Below, piece by piece: positions 7,246 through 16,720 of a DNA stretch of 64,000 nucleotides. The DNA is taken from contig JAEZWW010000112.1 of assembly GCA_023442945.1 (NCBI GenBank), positions 62,001 through 126,000 of the forward strand. Direction: 5' to 3'. Under the pieces are notes generated by a model that ran no database searches, had not been told where the DNA came from, and saw only the letters and a list, made by a program, of their open reading frames with translations. The position numbers were made by a program, and so were the translations under genes. Within the stretch, counting starts at the first letter, position 1; the number at the start of each line of letters is the position of its first letter. Source of the stretch: Pseudomonadota bacterium. Its GTDB lineage: Bacteria > Pseudomonadota > Gammaproteobacteria > Burkholderiales > Burkholderiaceae_C.

Positions 7246-10200
7246 ATGTTCGTTCACCTTCGATTGCACACCGAGTTTTCCGTGGTTGACGGCATTGCGC
7301 GCGTGGACGATGTCGTCGCCGATGCGGCCAAGGATGGCCAACCCGCGCTGGCCATCACGGACCTCAGCAACCTGTTCGGCGCCATCAAGTTCTACAAAGC
7401 GGCGCGCGGCAAAGGCGTCAAGCCGATCATTGGTGCCGAGGTGTTCCTGGAATCGGCCGACCAGGAGGCGGACGCGCCGTCGCGCGTGCTGCTGCTGGTC
7501 CAGAGCCGCCAGGGCTACCTCAATCTGTCCGAGCTGCTGGCGCGCGCGTGGACGCGGGGCGTGGTCAAGAACCTGGCCGTCGTGCGGTGGGACTGGTTGC
7601 AGGAACTGTCGGATGGGCTGATCCTGCTGTCGGGCGCGCAGGCTGGCCCGGTGGGGCAGGCACTGATGCAAGGCAACGCCGCCCTCGCGAGCGACCTGGC
7701 GCTGCGCCTGGCCGAGCTGTTCCCGCACCGCCTGTACCTGGAGTTGCAACGCGCGGGCCGCCCTGAGGACGAAGTCCACGTCGCCGCGGCGGTGGCGCTG
7801 GCGGCGCGGCTCAAATTGCCCGTGGTCGCCACCCACCCGGTGCAGTTCGTACACGCGGACGACTTCGAGGCGCACGAGGCGCGCGTTTGCATCTCCGATG
7901 GCGAGATTTTGGGCAACCCGCGCCGCGTGCGCCGCTTCACCCAGGACCAGTACTTCAAGACCGCGGGCGAGATGACGGCGCTGTTTGCCGACCTGCCTTC
8001 GGCCATTGCCAACAGCGTGGAGATCGCCAAGCGCTGCAACCTGACACTGGAGCTGGACAAGCCGCAGTTGCCCGACTTCGCGGTGCCCGAAGGCTACACC
8101 ATCGACACCTACTTCCGCCAAGCCTCGTTCGACGGCCTGGAAGAGCGCCTGGTGCAGCTGTACCCCGACCCCACGCAGCGCGACGCGCAGCGTCCCGCCT
8201 ACGTCGAGCGGTTGGAGTTCGAGATCGCCACCATCCTCAAGATGGGCTTCCCGGGCTACTTCCTGATCGTGGGCGACTTCATCAACTGGGCCAAGGAAAA
8301 CGGCTGCCCGGTCGGACCGGGCCGGGGCTCGGGTGCGGGCTCGTTGGTGGCTTACGCGCTGAAGATCACCGACCTGGACCCGCTGCAGTACAAACTGCTG
8401 TTCGAGCGCTTCCTGAACCCCGAGCGCGTGTCGATGCCCGACTTTGACATCGACTTCTGCCAGGCCAACCGCGACCGCGTCATCGACTACGTCAAGGCCA
8501 AGTACGGCAAGGACGCGGTCAGCCAGATCGCCACCTTCGGCACCATGGCGGCGCGCGCTGCCATCCGCGACGTCGGCCGCGTGATGGACATGGGCTACGG
8601 CTTTTGCGACGGCATCAGCAAGCTGATCCCCAACAAGCCGGGCATGTCGGTCACGCTGCAGTACCCGCCCAAGCCGAAGAAGGACGGCGACAAGAACAAC
8701 TACGCCATCGAGATGGAGCCGCTCCTGGCCGAGCGCATCGAGCGCGAGGAAGAGGTGAAGACCTTGGTGGAGATGGCGCAGAAGCTCGAAGGCATGACGC
8801 GCAACATCGGCATGCACGCCGGCGGCGTGCTGATCGCGCCGGGCAAGCTGACCGACTTCTGCCCGCTCTACCAGCAGCCGGGCAGCGAATCGGCCGTCAG
8901 CCAGTACGACAAGGACGACGTCGAGGCGATTGGCCTGGTCAAGTTCGACTTCCTGGGCTTGGCCACGCTGACCATTCTGGAGATCGCGCGCGAGCTGATC
9001 GTGCGGCGCCACCCGGGCCAGAAGGACTTCGCCTTCGAAACGATTCCGCTGACCGACGCGGCCACCTACAAGCTGTTCCAGGACGGCCGCACCGAAGCCG
9101 TGTTCCAGTTTGAAAGCCGCGGCATGCAAGGCATGCTGCGCGACGCCAAACCCACGCGCCTGGAAGACCTGATCGCGCTGAACGCGCTGTACCGGCCGGG
9201 CCCGATGGACCTGATCCCCAGCTTCGTCGCGCGCAAGCACGGGCGCGAAGAAGTCGAGTACCCGCACCCGCTGGTGGCCGACATGCTGAGCGAGACCTAC
9301 GGCATCATGGTCTACCAGGAACAGGTGATGCAGACCGCGCAGATCCTGGGCGGCTACAGCCTGGGCGGCGCCGACCTGCTGCGCCGCGCCATGGGCAAGA
9401 AAAAGCCCGAGGAAATGGCCAAGCACCGCATCATCTTCCGCGAGGGCGCGGCCAAGAACGGCATCAGCGAAAGCAAGGCCGACGAAGTCTTCGACCTGAT
9501 GGAGAAGTTCGCGGGCTACGGCTTCAACAAGTCGCACGCGGCCGCGTACTCGCTGCTGGCCTACCACACGGCCTGGCTCAAGGTGCACTACACGGCGGAG
9601 TTCTACTGCGCCAACATGACCGTGGAAATGGACAACACCGACAAGCTGAAGGTGTTGTACGAAGACGCGCTGCGCGCCGGCATCGCCTTCGAGCCGCCCG
9701 ACGTCAACCGCGGCCTGTACCGCTTCGAGCCCGTCAGCGACACCCAGATCCGCTACGGCTTGGGCGCTATCAAGGGCACGGGCCAGCAGGCGATCGAGGC
9801 CATCATCGCAGCGCGCGAAGGGCGCGGCGGCGGCTCGGCCGGTGGTGAGGTCGGCCCGTTCGCCTCGCTGTTCGACTTCTGCCGCCGCGTCGATCGCAGC
9901 CGCGTCAACAAGCGCACCGTGGAAGCGCTGGTGCGCGGCGGCGCCTTCGATGCGCTGCACATGGACCGCGCTGCGCTGGCCGCCGCCATCGACCTGGCGT
10001 TCGAGTACGGCGCCAACAACGAGGCCAACGCCAACCAGGGCGGTCTGTTCGACATGCTGGGCGACGGCCACGGCTCGGTGTCGCAAGAGCCCGCGCTGCC
10101 CACCGTCAAGCCCTGGGGCGTGAAGGAACGCCTGAGCTTCGAAAAGACGGCCATCGGCTTTTACCTGTCCGGCCACCTGTTCGACGAGGTCGAGCGCGAG

Positions 10201-10782
10201 GTGCGCCAGTTCGTGCGCCGCCCGCTGGCCGAATTGACCGACAGCCGCGAGCCGCAGTTGCTGGCCGGCATCGTGGGCGACTTCCGCGTCATCAACGGGC
10301 AGCGCGGCAAGCTCGGCCTGTTCAAGCTGGATGACAAGTCGGGCGCGCTGGACGCGCGGGTGGATGAGGCGCTGATCAACCAGCACCGCAACCTGCTCAA
10401 GGACGACGAATTCATCGTCGTGCTGGCCAAGGTGATGCAGGACCGCTTTTCTGGCGGCTTGCAGCTCAACATCACCCAGGTCTGGGACTTGCCCGCGGCG
10501 CGCTGCCGCTTCGGCAAGTTCTTGCGCGTCGCCGTCAACGGCAAAAGCCCCGACGTGCGGCGCCTGCTGGCCGAGTACCCGCCGCAGATCGAGGCGACCG
10601 AGCACGGCGATCTGCTGCGCGGCTTGCCCGTGCGCCTGCTGATGGAGCGCCACACCCCGACCGGCGGCGTGATGGCGCAGCTGCAGCTGGGCGACCAAGC
10701 CTGCTTCTACCCCAGCGATGCGGCCCTCGCCAGCTGGATGGCGCAGGCCGACGAAGGCCGCGCGACCGTGGTGTACGAGTAG
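7246..10782 (+). CDS. dnaE: DNA polymerase III subunit alpha
   Basis: This 1178-residue protein is the replicative polymerase catalytic subunit. It begins with the PHP domain (FVHLRLHTEFSVVDGIAR). The family-C polymerase core contains GPGRGSGAGSLVAYAL and the catalytic MPDFDIDFC, followed by QIATFGTMAARAAIRDVGR. The finger segment has ALNALYRPGPMDLIPSF and GYGFNKSHAAAYSLLAYHTA. The C-terminal part has helix-hairpin-helix and OB-type regions. Length and motif order are those of DnaE1, not the ImuC/DnaE2 mutagenic paralogue. The ATG at 7246 follows a spacer of about 300 bases from the divergent GTPase operon. Confidence 0.97.
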   Translation: MFVHLRLHTEFSVVDGIARVDDVVADAAKDGQPALAITDLSNLFGAIKFYKAARGKGVKPIIGAEVFLESADQEADAPSRVLLLVQSRQGYLNLSELLARAWTRGVVKNLAVVRWDWLQELSDGLILLSGAQAGPVGQALMQGNAALASDLALRLAELFPHRLYLELQRAGRPEDEVHVAAAVALAARLKLPVVATHPVQFVHADDFEAHEARVCISDGEILGNPRRVRRFTQDQYFKTAGEMTALFADLPSAIANSVEIAKRCNLTLELDKPQLPDFAVPEGYTIDTYFRQASFDGLEERLVQLYPDPTQRDAQRPAYVERLEFEIATILKMGFPGYFLIVGDFINWAKENGCPVGPGRGSGAGSLVAYALKITDLDPLQYKLLFERFLNPERVSMPDFDIDFCQANRDRVIDYVKAKYGKDAVSQIATFGTMAARAAIRDVGRVMDMGYGFCDGISKLIPNKPGMSVTLQYPPKPKKDGDKNNYAIEMEPLLAERIEREEEVKTLVEMAQKLEGMTRNIGMHAGGVLIAPGKLTDFCPLYQQPGSESAVSQYDKDDVEAIGLVKFDFLGLATLTILEIARELIVRRHPGQKDFAFETIPLTDAATYKLFQDGRTEAVFQFESRGMQGMLRDAKPTRLEDLIALNALYRPGPMDLIPSFVARKHGREEVEYPHPLVADMLSETYGIMVYQEQVMQTAQILGGYSLGGADLLRRAMGKKKPEEMAKHRIIFREGAAKNGISESKADEVFDLMEKFAGYGFNKSHAAAYSLLAYHTAWLKVHYTAEFYCANMTVEMDNTDKLKVLYEDALRAGIAFEPPDVNRGLYRFEPVSDTQIRYGLGAIKGTGQQAIEAIIAAREGRGGGSAGGEVGPFASLFDFCRRVDRSRVNKRTVEALVRGGAFDALHMDRAALAAAIDLAFEYGANNEANANQGGLFDMLGDGHGSVSQEPALPTVKPWGVKERLSFEKTAIGFYLSGHLFDEVEREVRQFVRRPLAELTDSREPQLLAGIVGDFRVINGQRGKLGLFKLDDKSGALDARVDEALINQHRNLLKDDEFIVVLAKVMQDRFSGGLQLNITQVWDLPAARCRFGKFLRVAVNGKSPDVRRLLAEYPPQIEATEHGDLLRGLPVRLLMERHTPTGGVMAQLQLGDQACFYPSDAALASWMAQADEGRATVVYE

Positions 10783-11083
10783 GCGTGGTGTGCGCGCTGC
10801 ATCGGGATACTGATCGCTATTATTAAAGTAGCTGCTCCCGCAGATTCATGTAGGGCTGCGGCCGAATTTCTTCCGAAATGAACCGCTGCAAGACGGCTCG
10901 GCGCGTCGTGGCCCGCCAGAGCGGTTGGGTGTACGTTTTTGCCGTGACGGCCGGCGTGGCCGCCCTACGGGTCTCGCCGGAGGCGCGCGCGCGGCCGCGC
11001 CGCTATATTGAGGCTCCCCGCGCGCGCTGGCCTGCACCGGGCTGACGGCGCACCAACCCCACCTTCCCGATCGGAGACCTTGG
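10783..11083. other. Intergenic region with a dispersed repeat
   Basis: About 300 bases separate dnaE from the trpB2-like gene. The only recognisable content is the repeat at 10816-10879 and a purine-rich GGAG just before the downstream ATG. I see no terminator with a clear T tract. Confidence 0.5.
10816..10879 (+). repeat. Dispersed ~60-bp repeat, copy 2
   Basis: This copy reads AGTAGCTGCTCCCGCAGATT, then GTAGGGCTGCGGCC and a T-rich end. It lies downstream of dnaE. Confidence 0.75.
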
Positions 11084-12448
11084 ATGAGCACGCCCACGAA
11101 GTACCTGCTGCAGGAAAGCCAGATGCCCAAGTTTTGGTACAACATCCAGGCCGATCTGCCGCAGCCCATGCCGGCCGTGCTGCACCCGGGCACGCTGCAG
11201 CCGATCGGTCCGGACGACCTGGCGCCGCTGTTCCCGATGAGCATCATCGAGCAGGAGGTGACGACCGAGCGCGAGATTGAAATCCCCGAGCCGGTGCGTG
11301 AAGTCTTCCGCCTCTGGCGCCCGTCGCCGCTGTTCCGCGCCCACCGACTGGAAAAGGCGCTGGGCACGCCGGCCAAGATCTTCTACAAGTACGAAGGCGT
11401 CAGCCCCGCGGGCAGCCACAAGCCCAACTCCGCCATCCCGCAGGCCTTCTACAACGCACAGGCCGGCGTCAAGCGCCTGACCACCGAAACCGGCGCCGGG
11501 CAATGGGGCAGCTCGCTGGCGCTGGCCGGGCAGATCTTCGGGCTGGACGTCACCGTCTACCAGGTGCGCGTCAGCTACGACCAAAAGCCCTACCGCCGCG
11601 CGCTGATGGAGACCTATGGCGCGCGTTGCGTCGCGTCGCCCAGCAACGAGACCGAGTACGGCCGTCGCGTGCTGGCAGAAAACCCGAACCACCCGGGCAG
11701 CCTGGGCATCGCCATCAGCGAAGCGGTGGAGATCGCCGCCCAGCGTGACGACACCAAGTACGCGCTGGGCTCCGTGCTCAGCCACGTGCTGCTGCACCAG
11801 ACCATCATCGGCCTGGAGGCGATGGAGCAAATGCACATGGCCGACGCCTGGCCCGACGTGGTCGTGGCCTGCACCGGCGGCGGCAGCAACTTCGCCGGCC
11901 TGGCCTTCCCCTTCATTGGCCACGGCCTGCGCGGCGGCGCCAAGCCGCGCATCGTGGCGGTGGAGCCGGCGGCCTGCCCCAGCCTGACGCGTGGCAAGTA
12001 CGCGTACGACTTCGGCGACACCGCGCACCTCACGCCGCTGACCAAGATGCACACGCTGGGCAGCACCTTCACGCCACCGGGCTTCCACGCCGGCGGCCTG
12101 CGTTACCACGGCATGGCGCCGCTGGTCAGCCACGTGCGTGAATTGGGCCTGATGGAAGCGCAGGCCTACAACCAGGTCGACTGCTTTGCCGCCGGCGTCG
12201 CCTTTGCCCGCGCCGAAGGCATCGTGCCTGCGCCGGAAGCCAACCACGCCGTCAAAGGCGCCATCGAAGAAGCCCTGCGCTGCAAGCGCGAAGGCAAGTC
12301 CGAGACCATCCTGTTCAACCTCAGCGGCCACGGCCACTTCGACATGACGGCCTACCAGAACTACTTCGCCGGCAACCTGAAGGACGAGGGCTACGACGAG
12401 AAAGAGCTGGCCCAGGCGCTGTCGGGCCTGCCGGCGGTGACGGCGTAA
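11084..12448 (+). CDS. trpB2: TrpB2-type tryptophan synthase beta chain
   Basis: This 454-residue PLP enzyme matches the TrpB2 subfamily rather than the trpA-partnered TrpB1. The PLP lysine is in YEGVSPAGSHKPNSA, the next motif is TETGAGQWGSSLALAG, and the phosphate-binding loop is ACTGGGSNFAG. The C-terminal NLSGHGHFD is also typical. The enzyme joins indole and serine (or O-phosphoserine) to make tryptophan. No trpA or other trp gene is adjacent, as is common for TrpB2, which may salvage indole. A Shine-Dalgarno-like GGAG lies about ten bases upstream of the ATG. Confidence 0.9.
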   Translation: MSTPTKYLLQESQMPKFWYNIQADLPQPMPAVLHPGTLQPIGPDDLAPLFPMSIIEQEVTTEREIEIPEPVREVFRLWRPSPLFRAHRLEKALGTPAKIFYKYEGVSPAGSHKPNSAIPQAFYNAQAGVKRLTTETGAGQWGSSLALAGQIFGLDVTVYQVRVSYDQKPYRRALMETYGARCVASPSNETEYGRRVLAENPNHPGSLGIAISEAVEIAAQRDDTKYALGSVLSHVLLHQTIIGLEAMEQMHMADAWPDVVVACTGGGSNFAGLAFPFIGHGLRGGAKPRIVAVEPAACPSLTRGKYAYDFGDTAHLTPLTKMHTLGSTFTPPGFHAGGLRYHGMAPLVSHVRELGLMEAQAYNQVDCFAAGVAFARAEGIVPAPEANHAVKGAIEEALRCKREGKSETILFNLSGHGHFDMTAYQNYFAGNLKDEGYDEKELAQALSGLPAVTA

Positions 12449-12630
12449 GGCTCCGCCAGTCCGCGCGTGATTGAGCGAGTCACGCGCAGTGCCTCTTGGA
12501 TACCCGGGTGCAGTATATTTACGGCTTGCCCGCGGGCGCCGTTCCCCAAAGATCGGCGCACCGCGCGCTGACGGTTGGCCTCTTGGCAGCCCGCCAGCGC
12601 GTGCGCCGCGGCATCTTGGGAATCGAGGAC

Positions 12631-12969
12631 ATGAAACGCTCTTACATCGCCGCGCTGGTCACGGCCGCGCTGGGTCTTTTCAGCATGGGATTTCTGGGCG
12701 CTGCGCTCTATGCGCTGGCGCTGCCCGTGCTGTGGCCGCTGTATGGCGACCCCGGCCGCTGGCACGGCGACAACGTGTGGCCGGCGATGATTGGCGCGGG
12801 CGTGCTGTGGTCGATCAGCTTTGTGGTGGCCGGGCGCGTCAACCGGCGGCTGGAGCAGTCAGGCTGGGCGCCCTGGCCGCGGCGTGGGATCTACGTGCTG
12901 GTCCTGTGGCTGGGCGCAGCGTTGAGTTGGATCCTGCAGCTGCAGACCTTGGATTTCCCAACCAGGTAA
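12631..12969 (+). CDS. Small membrane protein of unknown function
   Basis: This encodes 112 residues from MKRSYIAALVTAALG. Three hydrophobic segments are apparent: near residues 5-35, 50-68 (VWPAMIGAGVLWSISFVVA) and 88-105 (GIYVLVLWLGAALSWIL). I do not recognise the family. The frame is open from 12496, but the upstream part lacks coding character and the ATG at 12631 begins a plausible inner-membrane protein. It converges on the MFS gene across a dispersed repeat. Confidence 0.6.
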   Translation: MKRSYIAALVTAALGLFSMGFLGAALYALALPVLWPLYGDPGRWHGDNVWPAMIGAGVLWSISFVVAGRVNRRLEQSGWAPWPRRGIYVLVLWLGAALSWILQLQTLDFPTR

Positions 12970-12991
12970 GGCGCTTGCCGGACCGATGGGC

Positions 12992-13066
12992 GTGCTGATT
13001 GCTCCGAAAATGGGAGCTGGCCGCGCAATCTGCTGTAGGGCCAGAAGCCGATTTCATTTGAAATTG
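12992..13066 (+). repeat. Dispersed ~60-bp repeat, copy 3
   Basis: GAGCTGGCCGCGCAATCTG, then GTAGGGCCAGAAGCC and ATTTCATTTGAAAT, lies between two convergent genes. Confidence 0.75.
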
Positions 13067-13123
13067 GGGTGCTGACCCAGTGCCCATCGCCGACGTGTAA
13101 GCGGCCAGCGCGGCCGCTGCCAG

Positions 13124-14377
13124 TCACACCTCTGCCGCCACGCCCGTGCTGTGTGCCGCCAAACGCCGGTCGTAGGCCAGGCCCAGCAGGTTGAGCGCGG
13201 CCAGCCCGGCACCGGCCAGGCAGGCGCCCGTCCAGCCGCCGTGGCTCCAGGCCAGCGCGCCGATGGCCGATCCGCTGGACGCACCGACGAAGTAGCCCGT
13301 CATGTAGCAGGCGTTGATGCGCGAGCGCGCCTGCGGCGCCAGCCGGTACACCACGTTCTGGTTGCTGATGTGCACACCCTGCAAGGCCAGGTCCACCAGC
13401 AGCATGCCCAGCACGAACAGCAGCAGCGAATGGGCGCCCAGCCACAGCGGCAGCCAGCCCAGCAGCAGGATGGCGCTGGCCGCGGCGGTGACCAGACGCT
13501 CCTTGCCCTGGTCGGCCAGGCGGCCGGCGACGTTGGCCATCAAGGCGCCGGCCACGCCCGCCAGCCCGATCAGGCCGATGGCGGTGTCGGACAGACGGTG
13601 GTCGGGGCCGGCCAGCATCAGCGCCATGGTCGAAAACAGCACGCTGACCGACGCAAACGACAGGCCGCCCAGCAACGTCCGGCTGCGCAGGCGCGGCACG
13701 GTCTTGAACAGCTGGACCATGGTGCGCAGCACCTCGCCGTAGCGCAGCGGCGGCCCGCTGTTGCGCGACACCGGCAGCGCGCGCGCCAGCAGCGCGGCGA
13801 CCAGCACCATGGCCACGCCGCCGACCCAGTACACCGTGGCCCAGCCGCCCACGCCGGACAGCACGCCCGCCACGGTGCGTGAAATCAGGATGCCCGTGAG
13901 CAGCCCGCTCATGACAAAGCCGACCGCGCGCCCGCTGTGCGCAGCCGGCACCAGGCCCGCCGCCATGGGCACCAGCACCTGGGCCGCGACCGAGAACAGC
14001 CCGGTCATCAGTGTGCCGACGATCAGCACCCCAAACGCCCCTGGCAGCCATGACGCCGCGCCGGACAGCAGCAGCCCTGCGGCGGCCAGCAGCATCAACA
14101 CCAGTACCAGGCGACGGCGTTCCAGCATGTCGCCCAGCGGCACCAGGAACAGCAGGCCGAGGGCGTAAGACACCTGGGCGCAGGTCACCAGCACGCTGGT
14201 CGCGCCTTCGCTGATGTGCAGGCTGCGCCCGATGGAGCTGAGCAGCGGCTGGTTGAAGTAATTGGCCCCAGCGCACAAACCGCAGGCAATGGCCATCAGC
14301 AGCAGCGTGCCCTGGCCGAGCGGGGCGCGCGTGGCGGCGTCGGTCGGGGCTGAGGGGGCGGTGGGGGAAACAGGCAT
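13124..14377 (-). CDS. MFS transporter
   Basis: This 417-residue protein has about twelve hydrophobic helices. A loop between helices 2 and 3 (PLGDMLERRRLVLVLM) fits the major facilitator signature. The first helix carries GLCAGANYFNQPLL, a pattern found in YnfM/aromatic- or drug-type exporters. The substrate cannot be assigned. The start MPVSPTAPSAP at 14377 precedes the first helix by about 25 residues. It is transcribed towards the small membrane-protein gene. Confidence 0.85.
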   Translation of the reverse strand: MPVSPTAPSAPTDAATRAPLGQGTLLLMAIACGLCAGANYFNQPLLSSIGRSLHISEGATSVLVTCAQVSYALGLLFLVPLGDMLERRRLVLVLMLLAAAGLLLSGAASWLPGAFGVLIVGTLMTGLFSVAAQVLVPMAAGLVPAAHSGRAVGFVMSGLLTGILISRTVAGVLSGVGGWATVYWVGGVAMVLVAALLARALPVSRNSGPPLRYGEVLRTMVQLFKTVPRLRSRTLLGGLSFASVSVLFSTMALMLAGPDHRLSDTAIGLIGLAGVAGALMANVAGRLADQGKERLVTAAASAILLLGWLPLWLGAHSLLLFVLGMLLVDLALQGVHISNQNVVYRLAPQARSRINACYMTGYFVGASSGSAIGALAWSHGGWTGACLAGAGLAALNLLGLAYDRRLAAHSTGVAAEV

Positions 14378-14598
14378 ACAGCGATCCGTTTCCGCCCGAG
14401 CGGTCAGGGTCGGCGGGCGGAAAAAGGGGCGAGTGTAGGCGGGGGCAGGCGTGGCTGTCTTGCGCGTTCAGGCGCCGCCGCGCCCAGGAAAGGGGCTTTG
14501 CCGACGGTGCGTGCAGACGCGCCAGGGTTGGCGCTGCGGTGCAGCCGTGCAAGTTTCGGATGGTCAGGCTTGTGCAGGCGGGTGGCTTGCCCAGGCGC

Positions 14599-15339
14599 TC
14601 AGTGCTCGCCCTCAAACAGCTCCAGCAGGCGCTCCAGGCCGCCCATGTCGATGGCGACCTTGGCCTGTTCGCGTACCTTGGGTTTGGCGCGGTAGGCGAC
14701 CGACAGGCCGACCACGCCCATCATTTCCAGGTCGTTGGCACCATCGCCCATGGCGATCGCCTGGTTGGGCGAACAGCCGATCAGGCTGCAGGTGCGCAGC
14801 ACGGTTTCGCGCTTCATGGCGCCGTCGCAGATGTCGCCCCAGCTCTGCGGCAGGATGCGGCCCGTCAGCTGCCCGTCCACGATCTCCAGCAGGTTGCTGC
14901 GCGCGAAGTCCAGCGCCAGGCGGTCACGCAGGCGGTCTGAAAAATAGGTGAAGCCGCCCGACACCAGCAGCACCTTCAGCCCCGCCGCCTTGCAGGCCAG
15001 CACCAGCTCGGCCGCGCCGGGGTTCAGGCGCAGGCGGTTGCGGTACACCTGCGCGACCTGCTCCTCGGTCACGCCTTTGAGCAGGGCCACGCGCTGGCGC
15101 AGGCTTTCCTTGTAGTCGGTGATGTCGCCGCGCATGGCCGCTTCGGTGATGGCGGCGACTTCGGCCCGGCGCCCGGCGGCGTCGGCGATCTCGTCCACGC
15201 ATTCGATGTTGATCAGCGTGGAATCCATGTCGAACGCGATCAGCTTGAAGTCGCGCAGCTTCAGCGGCGTGGCCACACCGCGCAAAGTCAGGCCGGGGCT
15301 GAGTTCACGCGGGGCGGCGGTGGGCACAGAGGTGTTCAT
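14599..15339 (-). CDS. serB: Phosphoserine phosphatase
   Basis: This protein of about 246 residues is a haloacid dehalogenase-type phosphatase that makes L-serine from phosphoserine. Motif I is FDMDSTLINIECVDEIA with the two catalytic aspartates. Motif II is LLVSGGFTYF and motif IV is AMGDGANDLEMM. The N-terminal ACT-like extension of the longer E. coli form is short here. The ATG at 15339 was preferred to the frame start at 15402, because the upstream residues are encoded by a dispersed repeat-like segment. Confidence 0.93.
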   Translation of the reverse strand: MNTSVPTAAPRELSPGLTLRGVATPLKLRDFKLIAFDMDSTLINIECVDEIADAAGRRAEVAAITEAAMRGDITDYKESLRQRVALLKGVTEEQVAQVYRNRLRLNPGAAELVLACKAAGLKVLLVSGGFTYFSDRLRDRLALDFARSNLLEIVDGQLTGRILPQSWGDICDGAMKRETVLRTCSLIGCSPNQAIAMGDGANDLEMMGVVGLSVAYRAKPKVREQAKVAIDMGGLERLLELFEGEH

Positions 15340-15342
15340 TTG

Positions 15343-15393
15343 CTTCTGAATTGATAGCTGGCTGCGCAGGTCTGACAAGCGCCAGGGGCGCAA
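15343..15393 (+). repeat. Dispersed repeat, second family, copy 2
   Basis: TTGATAGCTGGCTGCGCAGG, followed by TCTGACAAGCGCC, resembles the segment at 3245-3299 and the start of the main family. It lies just upstream of serB. Confidence 0.4.
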
Positions 15394-15466
15394 AACACGC
15401 ATTATCCATGGCCGGCGCAGCCTTTAGGCCTGCCAGGCGCCCGCGCCGGACGACGTGCCCGGGCAC

Positions 15467-15499
15467 AAAAAAAGCCGAGCGGGGCGCGCTCGGCGTTTT
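15467..15499 (-). terminator. Rho-independent terminator of the L,D-transpeptidase gene
   Basis: A stem GCCGAGC/GCTCGGC with a seven-residue T tract on the minus strand lies about 40 bases after the stop of the L,D-transpeptidase gene. Confidence 0.85.
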
Positions 15500-15538
15500 T
15501 GGCGAGGGGCGGCGGGCGGTGTTGCGCTGCCGATGCGG

Positions 15539-16222
15539 TCAGCGCGCGGGCGCCGCGGTGCCTGCCAGTGCGGTGCCGCCCGAATGCGCGAAGGGAAACA
15601 GGCTGGCCACCGGCTGGGTTTCTGGCAACACGTAGACCACGCCTTTTTGCTTGCCGAACAGCGGGTCGATGTAGCGCTCGTAGAAGCTTGGCGGCATGTT
15701 GACGCAGCCGAACGAGATGCGCTTGTCCGACAGCGTCGCCGTGGTCAGGCGGTGCGGGCGATTTTCGCCCTTGACGTTGCGCACGCGGTGCATCGACAAG
15801 GCCTGGTTGTAGTCCAGCCAAACGATGTCTTCGCCCTGGTGGTTGCGGCCGCCTTCGGTCACGTAGCGGCCGGCGGAGGTGACTTTCTCGCTCAGCTTGA
15901 CCTTGGACAGCGGGCGGGTGCCGATGTCTGCGGGCGCGACATCGCCCACCGCCTGGCCCACCAGCACCGGCGTGCGCGCCATGAACTGGCCCTTGGCGTC
16001 GAACACGGTCACCGTGGCTGTTGGCTTGTCGAGCACGGCAAACGCCATGCCTGCTGCGTCGCCCGCGCGCACCACATCGGCGGCGAAGCTCTGCACCGCA
16101 GCGTCACTCGTGGGCAGCGGGGTGCCGGTGACGCTGGCTGCCGGGTCGGCGGCCAACACCAGGCTGCTGACCCCCAGCGTGGCGGCCACGACGGCGACGC
16201 GGAAGGACGAAAAGTACGACAT
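15539..16222 (-). CDS. Periplasmic L,D-transpeptidase family protein (YkuD domain)
   Basis: This 227-residue protein has a signal peptide (FRVAVVAATLGVSSLVLA). Its YkuD-like core runs from AFAVLDKPTATVTVFDAKG. The catalytic region is MHRV...HRLTTATLSDKRISFGCVNMP, where His and the SFGC cysteine are the expected catalytic residues. Related enzymes form 3-3 peptidoglycan cross-links or attach lipoproteins. Here SFGC replaces the more common SHGC, so its activity may differ. It has its own terminator before serB. Confidence 0.8.
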   Translation of the reverse strand: MSYFSSFRVAVVAATLGVSSLVLAADPAASVTGTPLPTSDAAVQSFAADVVRAGDAAGMAFAVLDKPTATVTVFDAKGQFMARTPVLVGQAVGDVAPADIGTRPLSKVKLSEKVTSAGRYVTEGGRNHQGEDIVWLDYNQALSMHRVRNVKGENRPHRLTTATLSDKRISFGCVNMPPSFYERYIDPLFGKQKGVVYVLPETQPVASLFPFAHSGGTALAGTAAPAR

Positions 16223-16331
16223 AAGTCCTCAAAATCCCTGAAAAATGCGCGAAACCCAGCGGTTCACGCCATCGACGCGCACTTTAACCCCTCACGCCGA
16301 TCGGGGTGTTGCGAGGGGTTTCGACAGACAG

Positions 16332-16359
16332 AAAAAAAGCCCCGGAACGAGGCTTTTTC
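16332..16359 (-). terminator. Terminator of the polyproline protein gene
   Basis: On the minus strand AAAAAGCC pairs with GGCTTTTT around a nine-base loop and continues into a T tract, about 40 bases after the stop at 16400. Confidence 0.75.
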
Positions 16360-16399
16360 TCGAGTGACCGGGCCAAGGCGCGGCCACTCGGCACCGGCA

Positions 16400-16720
16400 T
16401 CAGCCGCGGTCCCGCCGTGGGGGCGGCGGCGGAGGGGGTGGCGGAGGTGGCGGCGGAGGAGCCACGACCGGCGGCGGCGGAGGCGGTGGCGCCACAGGCG
16501 GGGGAGGTGGCGGCGGCGGTGGGGGAGGCGGCGGCTCGTAGCGCGGGCCGGTCGGGTTGAACTCGCCAGCGTCGGGCATGCCTTTGTACTTCCAAGGCGA
16601 ATTCGGCTTGGAAGTATCGCTGTTTTGCGCGCTTTGGTTGGGGTCGTCCTGCGCCATCACGCTGCTGCTGGCAACCACCAGCGCAGCCGCGATGAGCGCG
16701 GCGGTAGAGAGTCTTTTCAT
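16400..16720 (-). CDS. Polyproline-rich secreted protein
   Basis: This 106-residue protein begins with a clear signal peptide (MKRLSTAALIAAALVVASSS, cleavage near VMAQ). A short polar segment (SPWKYKGMPDAGEFNPTG) follows. The C-terminal half is almost entirely proline in three blocks separated by VA and VVA, ending PRRDRG. An AGGAG lies about nine bases before the ATG and a terminator follows, so it is a real single-gene unit. The proline track is probably extracytoplasmic, perhaps spanning the cell wall or periplasm. The function is unknown. Confidence 0.72.
   Translation of the reverse strand: MKRLSTAALIAAALVVASSSVMAQDDPNQSAQNSDTSKPNSPWKYKGMPDAGEFNPTGPRYEPPPPPPPPPPPPPVAPPPPPPPVVAPPPPPPPPPPPPPPRRDRG

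Noticed and set aside
7030..10698. 1222-aa minus-strand open frame
   Set aside because: It lies entirely opposite dnaE and has an extreme Arg/Gln/Ala/His/Val composition typical of antisense of a high-GC gene.
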